Origin: Gimesia sp.
GTDB taxonomy: Bacteria > Planctomycetota > Planctomycetia > Planctomycetales > Planctomycetaceae
Assembly (NCBI GenBank): GCA_002706765.1
Contig: PAJV01000058.1
Span: 1 to 64,000, forward strand
DNA: 64,000 nucleotides
Direction: 5' to 3'
Both the position numbers and the translations under genes were made by a program. The notes below the pieces were generated by a model that saw only the letters and a list, made by a program, of their open reading frames with translations, searched no databases and was not told the origin of the DNA. Within the stretch, counting starts at the first letter, position 1. Each line of letters begins with the position of its first letter. Below are positions 9,836 to 20,073 of the stretch, in pieces.

Positions 9836-11962
9836 ATGGCAGCCAGAAGATTCATCGACTGTCTCGTGATTCTCGGGCTGAGTCTCTGTAGCAGCGTTTC
9901 TCTTTTCGCAGCGCCCCCTGAACTGGAAAGCCTGTTTCCGTTGAGCTGCCAGGCGGGAACTACAGCTGATATCAAACTGAAGGGAAAGAACCTCAATTCG
10001 ATGCGCCTCTGTCAGGTTGCAGCATCGGGAGTTTCGGTCAAAGTCATTGATGACCAGAGTCTTCAGATCAGCGTTGATAAAAAGACGCCTGCGGGCATTT
10101 ATCATCTGCGAGTATTAACCGATGGAGGACTCAGCCAGCCATATCCTTTCCAGGTCACTGGCTGGCCTGTCCTGACAGCAAAAGAAGAATCGGATCAGCC
10201 CGACTCTGCCCTGGAACTCTCACTACCCGGCGGTGTCGATGCCCGCTTCGAGCATACCGGAGATATCGACTGGTATGCGTTTGACGGAACTAAAGATCAA
10301 CGGGTCACGCTGCGCTGTCATTCGAAATCCCTGAATAGTTCCGCAGAGCCCCTCCTGACTCTCATTGCTCCTGATGGTGAAGAAATCGCGTTTGCGTCCG
10401 ACCACTGGCGGGAACCGGTTGTGCATGTGAAGCTCCCCCGATCAGGAGTGTATCAGATCAAAGTATTTAATCGCGATTACAGCAGCGATCCCTCTGCCCT
10501 GTATTATCTCTCGGTGAATTCAGAACCGAGTCTGCTGGCAGCCTTTCCTGCCCTGATCAATTCCGATCAACCTGCCAGAATCACCATTCAGGGAATCAAG
10601 CTGCCCGGCGTTTCACAGAATGCCTCACAGATTCTGCAACAAAAAGAAATCACGGTCGATCCCCAATCACTGACCGCATCGCATCAGCCAGTCACTGCTC
10701 TGCCCACCAGTCCGCTGAAAAACCGCTTTCAATTGGGTGTGCCGGAACTTGAGGGCACCGTTTCACTGATGACAACCGACCTGCCCCTCGTTGTTGATCA
10801 GGAACCGGAAAATCAGTCACAGAAAACGGCACAGCTAATCAAAATCCCCTGCGACATTGCCGGTCAGTTTCTGAAACCTCGCGACCTGGACTGGTATCAG
10901 TTCACCGCCGAAAAAGGACAGGAGTTGTGCATTCGTGCTTTCGGCGAGCAGTTGGACCAGCAGATGGATCTCGAACTGTCTCTGCTCGACAGTAGTGGCA
11001 AACTTTTAAAGAGTCTGACAGACAAAGCCGCAGCAAAAGGTACCGCGACACCGGTCTCTGCCGCCTCGCTCGATCCGGAGGGAACCTGGAAAGCACCGAA
11101 GTCCGACACTTACTATCTCCTGGTTCGCGATCTGTACGGCAGCAGCCTGGGTGGATTTGATCGACAGTACCGTGTCCGCATCGAAAATAAACAACCCGAC
11201 TTTCAGGCCTATGCGCACCCCGCTGACAGTGATCGCTATTCCGGGATTTCACTCCACCAGGGCGGACACACGCACGTGGCGATTTACGTCGACCGCCAGC
11301 ACGGATTTTCTGAACCGGTCCGCATTCAGGCCGTTGATCTACCCGAGGGACTGTCTGCTGACGAAGTCATCATTCCAGCCCACCAGAGCGAGGCCCGCTT
11401 CGCAATTTTCACAAATAAGAATACGCCGCGGAACATCGTTTCTCTTTCTCTCAAGGCAGTCGCAACTGTGCAGGATCGGGAAATCGTGAAACAGGTTCAG
11501 CCTCAAACTGATTCGCGCAGCAACTCGTTTCAACAAGTCGCCACACTGGCGGCAGGAATCGCGAAGCCAGCCTCGTTTTCAATGAAAATAAAACCCAGGC
11601 AGGGAAAACTGGCGCTGGGTGAGAAAGTTGAACTGGATGTCCAGTGGAAATCTACCGGTTCTGAGATTTCCGGCAATCCTGTTCTGAAGTGGCACATCGA
11701 TCTGGTCGATGCCAAAGGTAAGCAGGTGTCCTTAATCAAACCTGTGACCTCACTCGATCTGAAATTTTCAGAGAACCTCCTCACCGCACAACTACCCCCA
11801 AAAATGCAGCCCGGGCAATATTCGCTCTGGTTATCGGCCACCCTCAAAGTCACACCGTTGCAGACTGACGATAAAACACAGAATAAGCAAAAGCAGGTCC
11901 AGATCGAGGCAGTTTCGAATATCATCACACTGGAGATACAACCTCTGTCCAATAAAAAATAA
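9836..11962 (+). CDS. Secreted protein with IPT-like and two PPC domains
   Basis: A protein of 708 residues from the ATG at 9836. That start is preferred because it begins a clean signal peptide (MAARRFIDCLVILGLSLCSSVSLFA) and has a GGAG eight bases upstream; an in-frame ATG at 9791 would add an odd 15-residue extension. Domains: an IPT/TIG-like beta domain (PELESLFPLSCQAGTTADI), then two pre-peptidase C-terminal (PPC) domains marked by DIDWYAFDG and DLDWYQFTA, then a C-terminal Ig-like region. No protease domain is present. It heads a three-gene set with the DUF1549/1553 protein and the DUF1501 protein, a very common planctomycete arrangement. Probably surface-associated. Confidence 0.87.
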   Translation: MAARRFIDCLVILGLSLCSSVSLFAAPPELESLFPLSCQAGTTADIKLKGKNLNSMRLCQVAASGVSVKVIDDQSLQISVDKKTPAGIYHLRVLTDGGLSQPYPFQVTGWPVLTAKEESDQPDSALELSLPGGVDARFEHTGDIDWYAFDGTKDQRVTLRCHSKSLNSSAEPLLTLIAPDGEEIAFASDHWREPVVHVKLPRSGVYQIKVFNRDYSSDPSALYYLSVNSEPSLLAAFPALINSDQPARITIQGIKLPGVSQNASQILQQKEITVDPQSLTASHQPVTALPTSPLKNRFQLGVPELEGTVSLMTTDLPLVVDQEPENQSQKTAQLIKIPCDIAGQFLKPRDLDWYQFTAEKGQELCIRAFGEQLDQQMDLELSLLDSSGKLLKSLTDKAAAKGTATPVSAASLDPEGTWKAPKSDTYYLLVRDLYGSSLGGFDRQYRVRIENKQPDFQAYAHPADSDRYSGISLHQGGHTHVAIYVDRQHGFSEPVRIQAVDLPEGLSADEVIIPAHQSEARFAIFTNKNTPRNIVSLSLKAVATVQDREIVKQVQPQTDSRSNSFQQVATLAAGIAKPASFSMKIKPRQGKLALGEKVELDVQWKSTGSEISGNPVLKWHIDLVDAKGKQVSLIKPVTSLDLKFSENLLTAQLPPKMQPGQYSLWLSATLKVTPLQTDDKTQNKQKQVQIEAVSNIITLEIQPLSNKK

Positions 11963-12071
11963 GATTCAACCTCGGAAAAAATGGACAAGATATAAAGATG
12001 CTCCACTCGCGTCTGTCAGCGGCAAGACTCATTCCAGGATCAATAACGGTTAACAGAAAATCAAACCTGAC

Positions 12072-14624
12072 ATGATGATCATCTTAAAACAATTCAAAAC
12101 AGAGAACAGCTTCCACTTCTGTAAAAGCAGCATTGGAAAAGCCGTGCTCTGTCTGCTGCTGTCCCTCTTCGGGATGCTCCGGGCCGCGACCGCCTCTGAA
12201 GCGGAACAAAAACCGGCTGCGGAAATCCTGCCTGCCAAAATCTCTCCTCAGCAAACAGTCCGACTCAAGTCGTGGCCCGAGAAGATTCATCTGCGCGGTC
12301 GAGACAGCCGACAGCAACTCCTGGTCACCGGTTTCACCGCCGACGAGAAGACGTTCGACCTGACGCGTGCTGTCAAATTCAAACTGAAAGATCCCCAACT
12401 CGCATCCGTAGATGATCTGGGCGTCATCACGCCAGAAGCTTCCGGAAAAACCGAACTGGAAATCAGTTGGGGCTCGCTCAAACAGACCCTGCCCGTCGTC
12501 ATTGAACAGGGGGAAACGTTTCTCCCTTTGAGTTTTGAAAACGACATCGCTCCCATTCTGACCCGACAGGGATGCAATGGCGGCGGCTGTCATGGGAAAT
12601 CGGATGGACGCGGCGGATTCCAGCTCTCCCTGTTCGGTTTTCAGCCGGAACAGGATTATGAATGGATCACCCGTGATATTCGGGGCCGGCGGATCTTTCC
12701 CGCAGCGCCTGAAGACTCTCTACTGCTCCGTAAAGCGACCATGAAAATTCCCCATGGCGGGGGCAAACGACTGGAAGAATCCACCCCGGAATACAATCGG
12801 ATGGTTCGCTGGATTGAAGCCAATACCCCACGCGGCCCGGCAGACACACCACAGATCGTCAAATTAACGGTTGAACCCGCGTTCGAATCACTGGGTCACC
12901 ACGATCAGCAACAGCTGACCGGCACCGCCCATTATTCAGATGGTTCCCGCCGTGATGTCACTCCGCTGGTTGAGTTTCGCTCGAAAGATACGTCTGTGGC
13001 CACGGTCGACGCGCGGGGGCTCGTCACTTCCCTGGAACGGACCGGCGAGACTTCGGTGCTGGCACTCTACCAGGGTGAAGTCTCCGTCTCGAAAATTCTG
13101 GTCCCGTCCAACGAAACACCAGAAGCCTGGCCTGCGTTTCCCATTACGAATTTTATCGACGAACATATTCAGCGCAAACTGAAAGTCCTGGCAGTTCCCC
13201 CCTCTCCCCTGGCTGACGACGCCACGTTCATCCGCAGAGCCACTCTGCAGATCGCCGGTAAACTACCGACCCCCGATGAAGTCGACAGCTATACCCACAG
13301 TACCGATCCACGGAAACGTCAACAGCTGATTGATCGGCTGGTTCATTCGGGTGACTACGCCGATCACTTCGCTCAGAAATGGTCTGATCTGCTGCGTAAC
13401 AAACGCCGTGGACAACGCAACCGCCAGCCCGGCACAATTGCCTTTCATCGCTGGCTGCGAAATAAAATAGCCGCCAATGCTCCTTACGATGAACTGGTAC
13501 GCGGCGTATTAACGGCAACCGGAGATGTTTCGGTCAATCCTCCCGCGCAGTGGTACGCGGAAGTCCGCTATCTCGACCGGTATGTCGACGATATGGCACA
13601 GGTCTTTTTAGGACTGCGGATCGGCTGTGCCCGCTGTCATCACCATCCGTTTGAAAAATACAGTCAACAGGATTACTACGGACTGGCCGCCTTCTTCTCC
13701 CGTGTAAACCGCACCGGCGGAACCGGCGTTGCCGAACGGCGGGCCAATGAAATGATCTCCGTCAAACAGACCGGACAGGTCAAACATCCGGTCACCGGAG
13801 AAGTCGTCCCCCCACACGGGCTGGGCGGACCTGATCTGGAGATTGCTCCCTTCGAAGATCCGCGTCACTACCTGGTTGACTGGATGGCCGAAAAACAGAA
13901 TCCCTATTTTGCCCGGGCATTTGTGAACCGGATGTGGGCTCATTTCTTCGGACGCGGACTCGTCCATCCGCTGGATGATCTGCGGGTCACCAACCCTGCT
14001 TCCAATGAACCCCTGCTGGAAGAACTGGCGGAGGAATTTACCCGATCGGGTTACGACATGCGACATATCGTGAACCTGATCTGCACCAGCACTACCTACC
14101 AGTTGGGTTCCGAAGCGAATGAGATCAACCTCGAAGAGACGCAGAATTATGCCCGCTTCTACCCACAACGACTCTCAGCCGAAATCCTGCTGGATGCCAT
14201 TGATGATGTCACTGACACCCCCACCCGCTACAGTGGGCTCCCCAAAGCAACACGGGCACTGCAGTTGCCCGACGAAGACTATTCCAACCAGTTCCTGACG
14301 CTGTTCGGCCGTCCGAAACGCGAGAGTGCCTGTGAATGCGAGCGGGTTTCTGAACCCAGCCTGTCACAGTCGCTCTTCGTGATGAATAACAGCTTTATCC
14401 TTTCCAAAGCAATGGGCGGTTACGCTTCCACGCTCGCAAAAGATAAAAAGACAGAGGAAAGTAAAATCAGAGAACTGTTCCTGAAAAGCTTATCGCGTGA
14501 ACCAACAGAGCGCGAGATGAAAAATGCGCTGGCCTACCTCGCCAGTGAAAAAGATAAAAAAGCTGCATTCGGAAACCTGGTCTGGACGCTGCTCAATACC
14601 AAAGAATTTCTTTTCGTTCATTAA
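12072..14624 (+). CDS. DUF1549/DUF1553 planctomycete cytochrome-type protein with Big2-like domains
   Basis: An 850-residue exported protein with a signal sequence in the first 45 residues. Two bacterial Ig-like (Big2) modules flank a cytochrome-like segment: the first ends near residue 150, the second (ARGLVTSLERTGETSVLALYQGEVSV) is near 320. The cytochrome-like segment carries CNGGGCHGK near residue 170, a CX4CH spacing instead of the usual CXXCH. DUF1549 contains CARCHHHPFEKYSQQDYYGLAAFF near residue 525, and DUF1553 ends in LLNTKEFLFVH. The DUF1501 gene follows 27 bp downstream, so the two are almost certainly cotranscribed. Role at the cell surface unknown. Confidence 0.92.
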   Translation: MMIILKQFKTENSFHFCKSSIGKAVLCLLLSLFGMLRAATASEAEQKPAAEILPAKISPQQTVRLKSWPEKIHLRGRDSRQQLLVTGFTADEKTFDLTRAVKFKLKDPQLASVDDLGVITPEASGKTELEISWGSLKQTLPVVIEQGETFLPLSFENDIAPILTRQGCNGGGCHGKSDGRGGFQLSLFGFQPEQDYEWITRDIRGRRIFPAAPEDSLLLRKATMKIPHGGGKRLEESTPEYNRMVRWIEANTPRGPADTPQIVKLTVEPAFESLGHHDQQQLTGTAHYSDGSRRDVTPLVEFRSKDTSVATVDARGLVTSLERTGETSVLALYQGEVSVSKILVPSNETPEAWPAFPITNFIDEHIQRKLKVLAVPPSPLADDATFIRRATLQIAGKLPTPDEVDSYTHSTDPRKRQQLIDRLVHSGDYADHFAQKWSDLLRNKRRGQRNRQPGTIAFHRWLRNKIAANAPYDELVRGVLTATGDVSVNPPAQWYAEVRYLDRYVDDMAQVFLGLRIGCARCHHHPFEKYSQQDYYGLAAFFSRVNRTGGTGVAERRANEMISVKQTGQVKHPVTGEVVPPHGLGGPDLEIAPFEDPRHYLVDWMAEKQNPYFARAFVNRMWAHFFGRGLVHPLDDLRVTNPASNEPLLEELAEEFTRSGYDMRHIVNLICTSTTYQLGSEANEINLEETQNYARFYPQRLSAEILLDAIDDVTDTPTRYSGLPKATRALQLPDEDYSNQFLTLFGRPKRESACECERVSEPSLSQSLFVMNNSFILSKAMGGYASTLAKDKKTEESKIRELFLKSLSREPTEREMKNALAYLASEKDKKAAFGNLVWTLLNTKEFLFVH

Positions 14625-14651
14625 GCAACCACTTACGCTACGATCTGAACA

Positions 14652-16046
14652 GTGAGTAGAATCATGAATCAACAATTGAACCAACGATGTTCCGGCCCTG
14701 TGGGTCGTCGGGAATTTCTGAAAATCGGTGGACTGGGTCTGGGTGCCCTGTCTGGCGGTCTGGATCCGAACCTGACACGACTGCTGGCAGGCGAAACACA
14801 GAACGCTCGTCCGAACAAGGACTTTTCCGTGATTCTGCTCTGGGCCAACGGCGGTCCCAGCCACATCGACACCTTCGACATGAAACCGCTGGCGCCGACC
14901 GAATACCGTGGCGAATTCAGTCCCATCAAAACGAATGTCCCGGGAATCGAAATCTGTGAACTGTTGCCGAACCTGGCAAAAATGGCGGACAAATTCTCAA
15001 TCGTCCGCAGTCTGCATCATAACCGCAACGAGCATTCGGGCGGGACCTGTCGCCTGCTCTCCGGTTATACCCCGACGGCTGCCAATCCGGGAGACGCTGA
15101 ATATCCCGAAATAGGCTCTGTCGTCGCCAGCCAGCTGGAACACCAGGTACGTGACATTCCCCTGTTCATCGCCAACACGAAATTTTACGGAGGAGGACCG
15201 GCCTATCTGGGCCCCGCCTACAGTCCCTTCATGTTCAGCGGCGATCCGAACAGCTCCAAATTCTCGGTGGATAACCTTTCTGTCAACCAGTCGGCAGCAG
15301 TCGCTTTGAAAAAACGGAATCAGCTGCTGAGCCAGTTTGACACTTTCCGCCGGGAGCTGGATAAAAGCGGATCGATGGCAGCTCTAGACAAGTTTAACAA
15401 CAGGGCGCTGTCCATGCTGACCAGTGACCGGACGAGTCAAGCCTTCGATCTGTCAGCCGAACCGGAAGAGCTCCGCGACGAATATGGTCGAACAACCTGG
15501 GGCCAGGGTTTACTGCTGGCACGGCGCCTGGTGGAATCAGGTGTCCGGCTGGTCCAGCTGCAGGCCAGCTTCAGTCTCTCCAAAAAGGCGGGACGTACCA
15601 GCAACTGGGACGATCACTCCGTCAACGCCGATATTTTTCAGGCCTACCGGGAACGTATGCCGGTCTTCGACCAGGCGGTACCGGCTCTGATCAATGACCT
15701 GCATCGCCGCGGGCTGGATCAGAATGTGCTCTTTATTTTCTGCGGTGAATTTGGACGTACCCCGAAAGTTCGCCATCAGGATAAAAAGACCAAACGCCCG
15801 GGCCGCGATCACTGGTGTCGTGCCATGAGCATCTTTATGGCGGGAGGCGGCTTGAAGATGGGCCAGACGATTGGCGCGACAAACCCTAAAGGCGAACATC
15901 CCGTGGACCGCGTCATGAACAGCAACGATTTACTGGCCACGATCTATCAGAAATTCGGCATCGATACTTCCCAGGCATTCCACGATAACACAGGCCGTCC
16001 GATCCCGATCCTGACCGACGGACAGCCGATTCCTGAACTCCTGTAA
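14652..16046 (+). CDS. DUF1501 domain-containing protein (Tat-exported)
   Basis: A 464-residue DUF1501 protein. The N-terminus has a Tat-like motif (GRREFLKIGGLGLGALSGG). Family motifs are ILLWANGGPSHIDTFDMKP near residue 65, FIFCGEFGRTPKV near 365, GRDHW and GGGLKMGQTIGATNPKGE. The frame can start at GTG 14652 or ATG 14664, and the ribosome binding site does not decide. It is the last gene of the 9836-16046 set. It is a distant paralogue of the protein at 264-1697, each sitting beside its own DUF1549/DUF1553 partner. Confidence 0.92.
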   Translation: MSRIMNQQLNQRCSGPVGRREFLKIGGLGLGALSGGLDPNLTRLLAGETQNARPNKDFSVILLWANGGPSHIDTFDMKPLAPTEYRGEFSPIKTNVPGIEICELLPNLAKMADKFSIVRSLHHNRNEHSGGTCRLLSGYTPTAANPGDAEYPEIGSVVASQLEHQVRDIPLFIANTKFYGGGPAYLGPAYSPFMFSGDPNSSKFSVDNLSVNQSAAVALKKRNQLLSQFDTFRRELDKSGSMAALDKFNNRALSMLTSDRTSQAFDLSAEPEELRDEYGRTTWGQGLLLARRLVESGVRLVQLQASFSLSKKAGRTSNWDDHSVNADIFQAYRERMPVFDQAVPALINDLHRRGLDQNVLFIFCGEFGRTPKVRHQDKKTKRPGRDHWCRAMSIFMAGGGLKMGQTIGATNPKGEHPVDRVMNSNDLLATIYQKFGIDTSQAFHDNTGRPIPILTDGQPIPELL

Positions 16047-16256
16047 ATTCGGTTACTCGCTGTTAATCCATTTTTTCCCATTGCCCCACAACCTTTGTGA
16101 TCTTTGAAAGTCCGACGCACTTCCAGCCCGTTCGTATTCACTCAATCCAGAGGCAATAACTGTCGATTTCAAGAATCAGCAGGCTATTCGAATGCCAGCT
16201 GAAATTTGAATCAGTTTATCGAAACCGTGAGAGGTGAACACGTTCATCGAGAAGTG

Positions 16257-16898
16257 TTACTTCTGCAGATTGCGGTAGAACGTGTCGCGGATGTTTCGCA
16301 TTGACTGCCAGATATCGGCTTTCAGATCCTGCGGCGAAACACAGACGAACAGATAGCCGTTCCCGGTTGCTTTGTCTGTCCAGGTCTGGATGATCAGCTT
16401 CAGCGTTTGCGGTTTCTGAGTGACAAACGGTTCCGTCCAGTTGACCGTGGCCGCATATTCTGTAAGCCCCTCGGGGTAAATCTTCTGCGGATCGACGGGC
16501 GTGGCTTTGGTCAGTTTGCAGGTAAACCCGCTGGTATCGATTTTCTTATTTCGGCTGTTGATGAAGATGGCACTCGACAGCCCCTGATAATACGTGAGTA
16601 ATTCGCGTTCGATGTTTTCTTGTATCAGCTCACTGCCGGGATCAATTTTAAATACGAAGAAGTAGGAGAAAAACGTGTCCGATTTTTCCTGAAACATGCC
16701 CGGCGAAAACCGGGCTTCTTCAGTCCCTTTGAACTGCATTTCTCTGGCGAAGGAAGGGGGCAGCGTAATCTGCTCCCCCTTCCAGCCAGCGGGAACGGTG
16801 ATGTGCTTCGCCATCTCCGCATCGGCAGCCAGCACGGTGCTCGCCCCGGACAGAATCACAAGTAAAACGATAAAACAGCGCATATCAAAAGACTGCAT
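16257..16898 (-). CDS. Secreted hypothetical protein
   Basis: A 213-residue protein with a good signal peptide (MRCFIVLLVILSGASTVLA; the true start may be the second Met at 16883). I do not recognise the family. The mature part has alternating beta-like strands, one cysteine in GFTCKLTK and another in FVCVSPQD, and a C-terminal helix (WQSMRNIRDTFYRNLQK). The gene is convergent with the DUF1501 gene and ends a same-strand pair with the Gfo/Idh/MocA gene upstream (34-bp gap from that gene's stop). It could be cotranscribed with the oxidoreductase, but nothing links them functionally. Confidence 0.75.
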   Translation of the reverse strand: MQSFDMRCFIVLLVILSGASTVLAADAEMAKHITVPAGWKGEQITLPPSFAREMQFKGTEEARFSPGMFQEKSDTFFSYFFVFKIDPGSELIQENIERELLTYYQGLSSAIFINSRNKKIDTSGFTCKLTKATPVDPQKIYPEGLTEYAATVNWTEPFVTQKPQTLKLIIQTWTDKATGNGYLFVCVSPQDLKADIWQSMRNIRDTFYRNLQK

Positions 16899-16932
16899 AC
16901 AAGGCGTTTTCTATCTTGAGGAATGTGACAGT

Positions 16933-18261
16933 CTAAATCGAAGCGATTTCAAAGCCGGTGCGGTAGTCCCGCGTCAGGTATTTGTTGGCCTCCGAGTTGT
17001 TCGTGATCTTGAGCGCTTTGCCATCGAATTCGAGTGTTTCGCCGGGGAAGAACGCGGCAACATTTCCTAATTGCACGGCTTCGGTCAGATGGCCTCCGTA
17101 TTCAAACCCGTCGGTGGGCTGTTTTCCGGACAGGCAACCATCGACCCAGCCGTGATAATGGTCGAGACTTTCCACCGGTTCGATATTAACACCTTCGATG
17201 TTAACAAACGGCAGGCTGTAATGAGGCAGAATCATGTTGCCTTTTTGACCGACGAAAATGGAGCCTCCGTTCGGCAGAGACTGGCCGGGTAATAGTTTGG
17301 CAATTCTGCTGTCGGGCCGCCGTCCGCCATCGTACCAGGAAATCGGCAGACTGCTAGCCGTATACTGCGTGCCGGGAATGACGTATTTGATGGTTTCCTG
17401 TGCGGGCCAGACTTCATCATTCATGCCGGTGTGTTCCGAGTGCACGCTCACAGGGTCGCCCGTAATTTTAAGGGCTGAATACACGGGGTCGAGTAAATGG
17501 CAGCCGAAATCACCGATGGCTCCAGAGCCGAAATCCTGCCAGTCTCTCCATGTAAAGGGATGGTAGACGCGGTTTCCGCCGTAAGGACGCATGGGGGCCA
17601 CGCTGACCCAGAGGTCCCAATCCAGTGTTTTCGGAACCGCTTCGTTATTCGCAGGCCTGTTAAGCAACCCGCTGCGTCCATGCCCTGTCGTACCGACATA
17701 GGAATGCACGGCCGTGACTTTTCCGATGACGCCGTCTTGAATCGCTTTTACTGCGGTGCGATAAGCCGAGTGCGAATGAATCTGGTTGCCCATCCGTGTG
17801 ATGACACCTGCTTTTTTAGCCTGCAGTCGCATCTGGCGGGCTTCCCAAACCGTGCGTGTCAGCGGTTTCTGGCAGTAAACGTGTTTCCCGCGCTGCATCG
17901 CGTCGATGCTGATGATGGCGTGAGTATGGTCGGGAGTGGAAACCGAGACCGCATCAATTTTATCACCCAGTTCATCCAGCATTATTTTGTAGTTCTGGTA
18001 GATGGGCGCGTCAGGTGCCAGAGGTTTGACCTTCTCTGTCCGCGCCAAATCGACATCGCAAAAGGCGACGCATTTCACTTTGTCGTGGCTGGCGATGTTC
18101 TTGATGTCGGAATACCCTTTGCCATCGGTGCCGATGCCCGCAAACTGCAATTGCGAGTTCAAATTCTGTCCGCGGACAAAAGCCGGTGCGGCAAAAGCGG
18201 ACGCGGCTGCAACAGATGTTTTCAAAAAATCGCGGCGGGTGGTATCTGAGCTGGATGTCAT
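16933..18261 (-). CDS. Gfo/Idh/MocA family oxidoreductase, Tat-exported
   Basis: An NAD(P)-dependent oxidoreductase-family protein of 442 residues from the ATG at 18261; the longer frame would need a TTG start at 18297. The Tat signal TTRRDFLKTSVAAASAFAAPAF is followed by a Rossmann fold (LQFAGIGTDGKGYSD, then CVAFCDVD). The family signature VSTPDHTHAIISIDAMQRGKHVYCQKPL includes the catalytic Lys of the EKP-type motif, here as QKP. The C-terminal alpha/beta domain includes DWDLWVSVAPMRPY, typical of the large planctomycete/Bacteroidetes secreted subgroup that acts on sugars or glycosides. Substrate unknown. Confidence 0.92.
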   Translation of the reverse strand: MTSSSDTTRRDFLKTSVAAASAFAAPAFVRGQNLNSQLQFAGIGTDGKGYSDIKNIASHDKVKCVAFCDVDLARTEKVKPLAPDAPIYQNYKIMLDELGDKIDAVSVSTPDHTHAIISIDAMQRGKHVYCQKPLTRTVWEARQMRLQAKKAGVITRMGNQIHSHSAYRTAVKAIQDGVIGKVTAVHSYVGTTGHGRSGLLNRPANNEAVPKTLDWDLWVSVAPMRPYGGNRVYHPFTWRDWQDFGSGAIGDFGCHLLDPVYSALKITGDPVSVHSEHTGMNDEVWPAQETIKYVIPGTQYTASSLPISWYDGGRRPDSRIAKLLPGQSLPNGGSIFVGQKGNMILPHYSLPFVNIEGVNIEPVESLDHYHGWVDGCLSGKQPTDGFEYGGHLTEAVQLGNVAAFFPGETLEFDGKALKITNNSEANKYLTRDYRTGFEIASI

Positions 18262-18340
18262 GATGGTGGGTTTCCTGTTGAATCTTTGAGTGGCCAATAT
18301 TTTGGGTCAGAGCCGGTTTATGGTTATAGGTAGAATTCCG

Positions 18341-18371
18341 ATTATAACATAAACTGTTCGTGATACGTCAA
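18341..18371 (-). promoter_or_regulatory. Candidate sigma-70 promoter of the Gfo/Idh/MocA gene
   Basis: On the minus strand TATAAT lies at 18346-18341 and TTGACG at 18371-18366, separated by 19 bp. The -10 is a perfect match and the -35 matches five of six, but the spacing is longer than optimal. It lies about 80 bp upstream of the chosen start at 18261. Confidence 0.4.
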
Positions 18372-18596
18372 TTGAGTCAGCATGTCGAAATGTGAGCAAA
18401 TTCATAATTCGTTCTGCATCCAGGTTTGATGGTAGTCCCTGAATTTTGATTCGTGATTCTGGTGCGCTTGTTTGCTAACATATCAATCAACAGATGATCC
18501 AGGATTCATCAAACGAATGCGACTCTGGAAAGCGCAGTTTATTTTTAATAATCGGTGAACCGGAAAACCATGACCATTTGACTGAAAGAGAATTCT

Positions 18597-20033
18597 ATGT
18601 ACTGGCGAACCATTTTCTTGACCCTGCTCGTCTGTTGTGCCACGAAACCTGCCAGCGAGGTAATGGCCGAGTCGGGGCAACTAAAAGCAGGGGCCTCCGC
18701 GGTCGATGTTTCACCAAAACAGTTCCCTGTCAGCCTGCGAAGTGGAAAAGCGATGGATCAAAACGCTGTCCATGATCCGCTGCATGCCCGAGCGATCGTC
18801 CTGAATGATGGCAAGACCATTGTTGCGATTGCCGTACTCGATGCACTCGGCGCTCCCCCCGAAATGCTGAACGAAGCGAAACTGATCGCTTCTAAGAAAA
18901 CGGGCATACCCGTTGATCGCATCCTGATTTCATCGACGCATTCGCACTCAACTCCGCCTTCCAACCGGACGGAAGGTTCCCCGGGGGATGTCGCTTACCG
19001 GGACGTTCTGATCAAAGGACTTGCCCAATCCATCATTCAGGCGTTCGATCAGCAGCAGACCGCTTCCCTGGGCATGGCGTCTCATGATCTGCCTGAAGAA
19101 GTCTTTAATCGACGCTGGTTTCTGCAGCCCGGAAAGATGCCCGCGAATCCCTTTGGAAAAATGGACATCGTGAAAATGAATCCGGGAACCAGCGCGGCTG
19201 TGCTGGAGCGGCCCGCCGGCCCTGTCGATCCTGAATTGATGGTCCTTTCCATTCAGGATCAGAAGCGAAAACCGCTGGCCTTATTGGCCAACTATGCGCT
19301 GCATTATGTGGGAGGCATTCCCCAGAGGCATGCTTCAGCAGACTACTTTGGCGAGTTCGCCCGCCTGATGCCCAGTCGTCTGCGCGCGGGCGAGGACTTC
19401 GTCGCCATGATGTCCAATGGCGCCTCAGGAGATATCAATAACATCCCCTTTCTCGTGAACCGCCCCCCGCGTGAGCCGTTCGAGCAGGTCCGGATTGTGG
19501 CGAGTAAAGCCGCCGATACCGCTTATTTTGCTTACAGGAAAATTGAAAACCACGAACGCGATATCTCCATCGACATGCTGGAGAGAAAGGTCGACCTGAA
19601 ATACCGACGCCCCACTGCTGAAGATGTGACCGCAGCACAAAAAGTGATCGCTTTGAAAGACAAGAACGAAATCGCGAAACTGCCTAAAAAAGCCGTCGAC
19701 TATGCACGCAAAGTGGTCCAGGCTTACAAACGGGAAGAAGACTCCCTCACCGTGACAATCCAGGCCATTCGCATTGGTGACTATGCCATTGTGGGCATTC
19801 CCTTTGAAACACTGGTTGAGATCGGACTGGAACTCAAGGATCGCAGCCCGTTCGCGCACACGATGGTCATCGGCTTAGCCAACGGACGACACGGCTACTT
19901 ACCCACTCCCGAACAGCATCGGCTCGGTGGTTATGAAACATGGCTCGGCACAAATGTCGTCCAGAAAGATGCATCAGTGATCCTGACCGACAATCTGCTG
20001 GAGATGCTGGCAGAACTTCATAAACGTAAATAA
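18597..20033 (+). CDS. Neutral/alkaline ceramidase-like secreted protein
   Basis: A 478-residue protein with a signal peptide (about residues 1-24, cleavage near VMAESG). It resembles the N-terminal domain of neutral/alkaline non-lysosomal ceramidases: LKAGASAVDVSPKQFPV at the mature N-terminus, the metal-site-like ISSTHSHSTPP near residue 120, LANYALHYVGG near 235, MSNGASGDINN near 280, and the closing HGYLPTPEQHRLGGYE. It lacks the C-terminal ceramidase domain and is shorter than true ceramidases, so the real substrate (lipid amide or otherwise) is uncertain. The arylsulfatase starts 40 bp downstream on the same strand. A paralogue is at 29950-31428. Confidence 0.85.
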   Translation: MYWRTIFLTLLVCCATKPASEVMAESGQLKAGASAVDVSPKQFPVSLRSGKAMDQNAVHDPLHARAIVLNDGKTIVAIAVLDALGAPPEMLNEAKLIASKKTGIPVDRILISSTHSHSTPPSNRTEGSPGDVAYRDVLIKGLAQSIIQAFDQQQTASLGMASHDLPEEVFNRRWFLQPGKMPANPFGKMDIVKMNPGTSAAVLERPAGPVDPELMVLSIQDQKRKPLALLANYALHYVGGIPQRHASADYFGEFARLMPSRLRAGEDFVAMMSNGASGDINNIPFLVNRPPREPFEQVRIVASKAADTAYFAYRKIENHERDISIDMLERKVDLKYRRPTAEDVTAAQKVIALKDKNEIAKLPKKAVDYARKVVQAYKREEDSLTVTIQAIRIGDYAIVGIPFETLVEIGLELKDRSPFAHTMVIGLANGRHGYLPTPEQHRLGGYETWLGTNVVQKDASVILTDNLLEMLAELHKRK

Positions 20034-20073
20034 CACTCCAATGTGATTTGATCTTCAATGTAGAAAAGAGACA

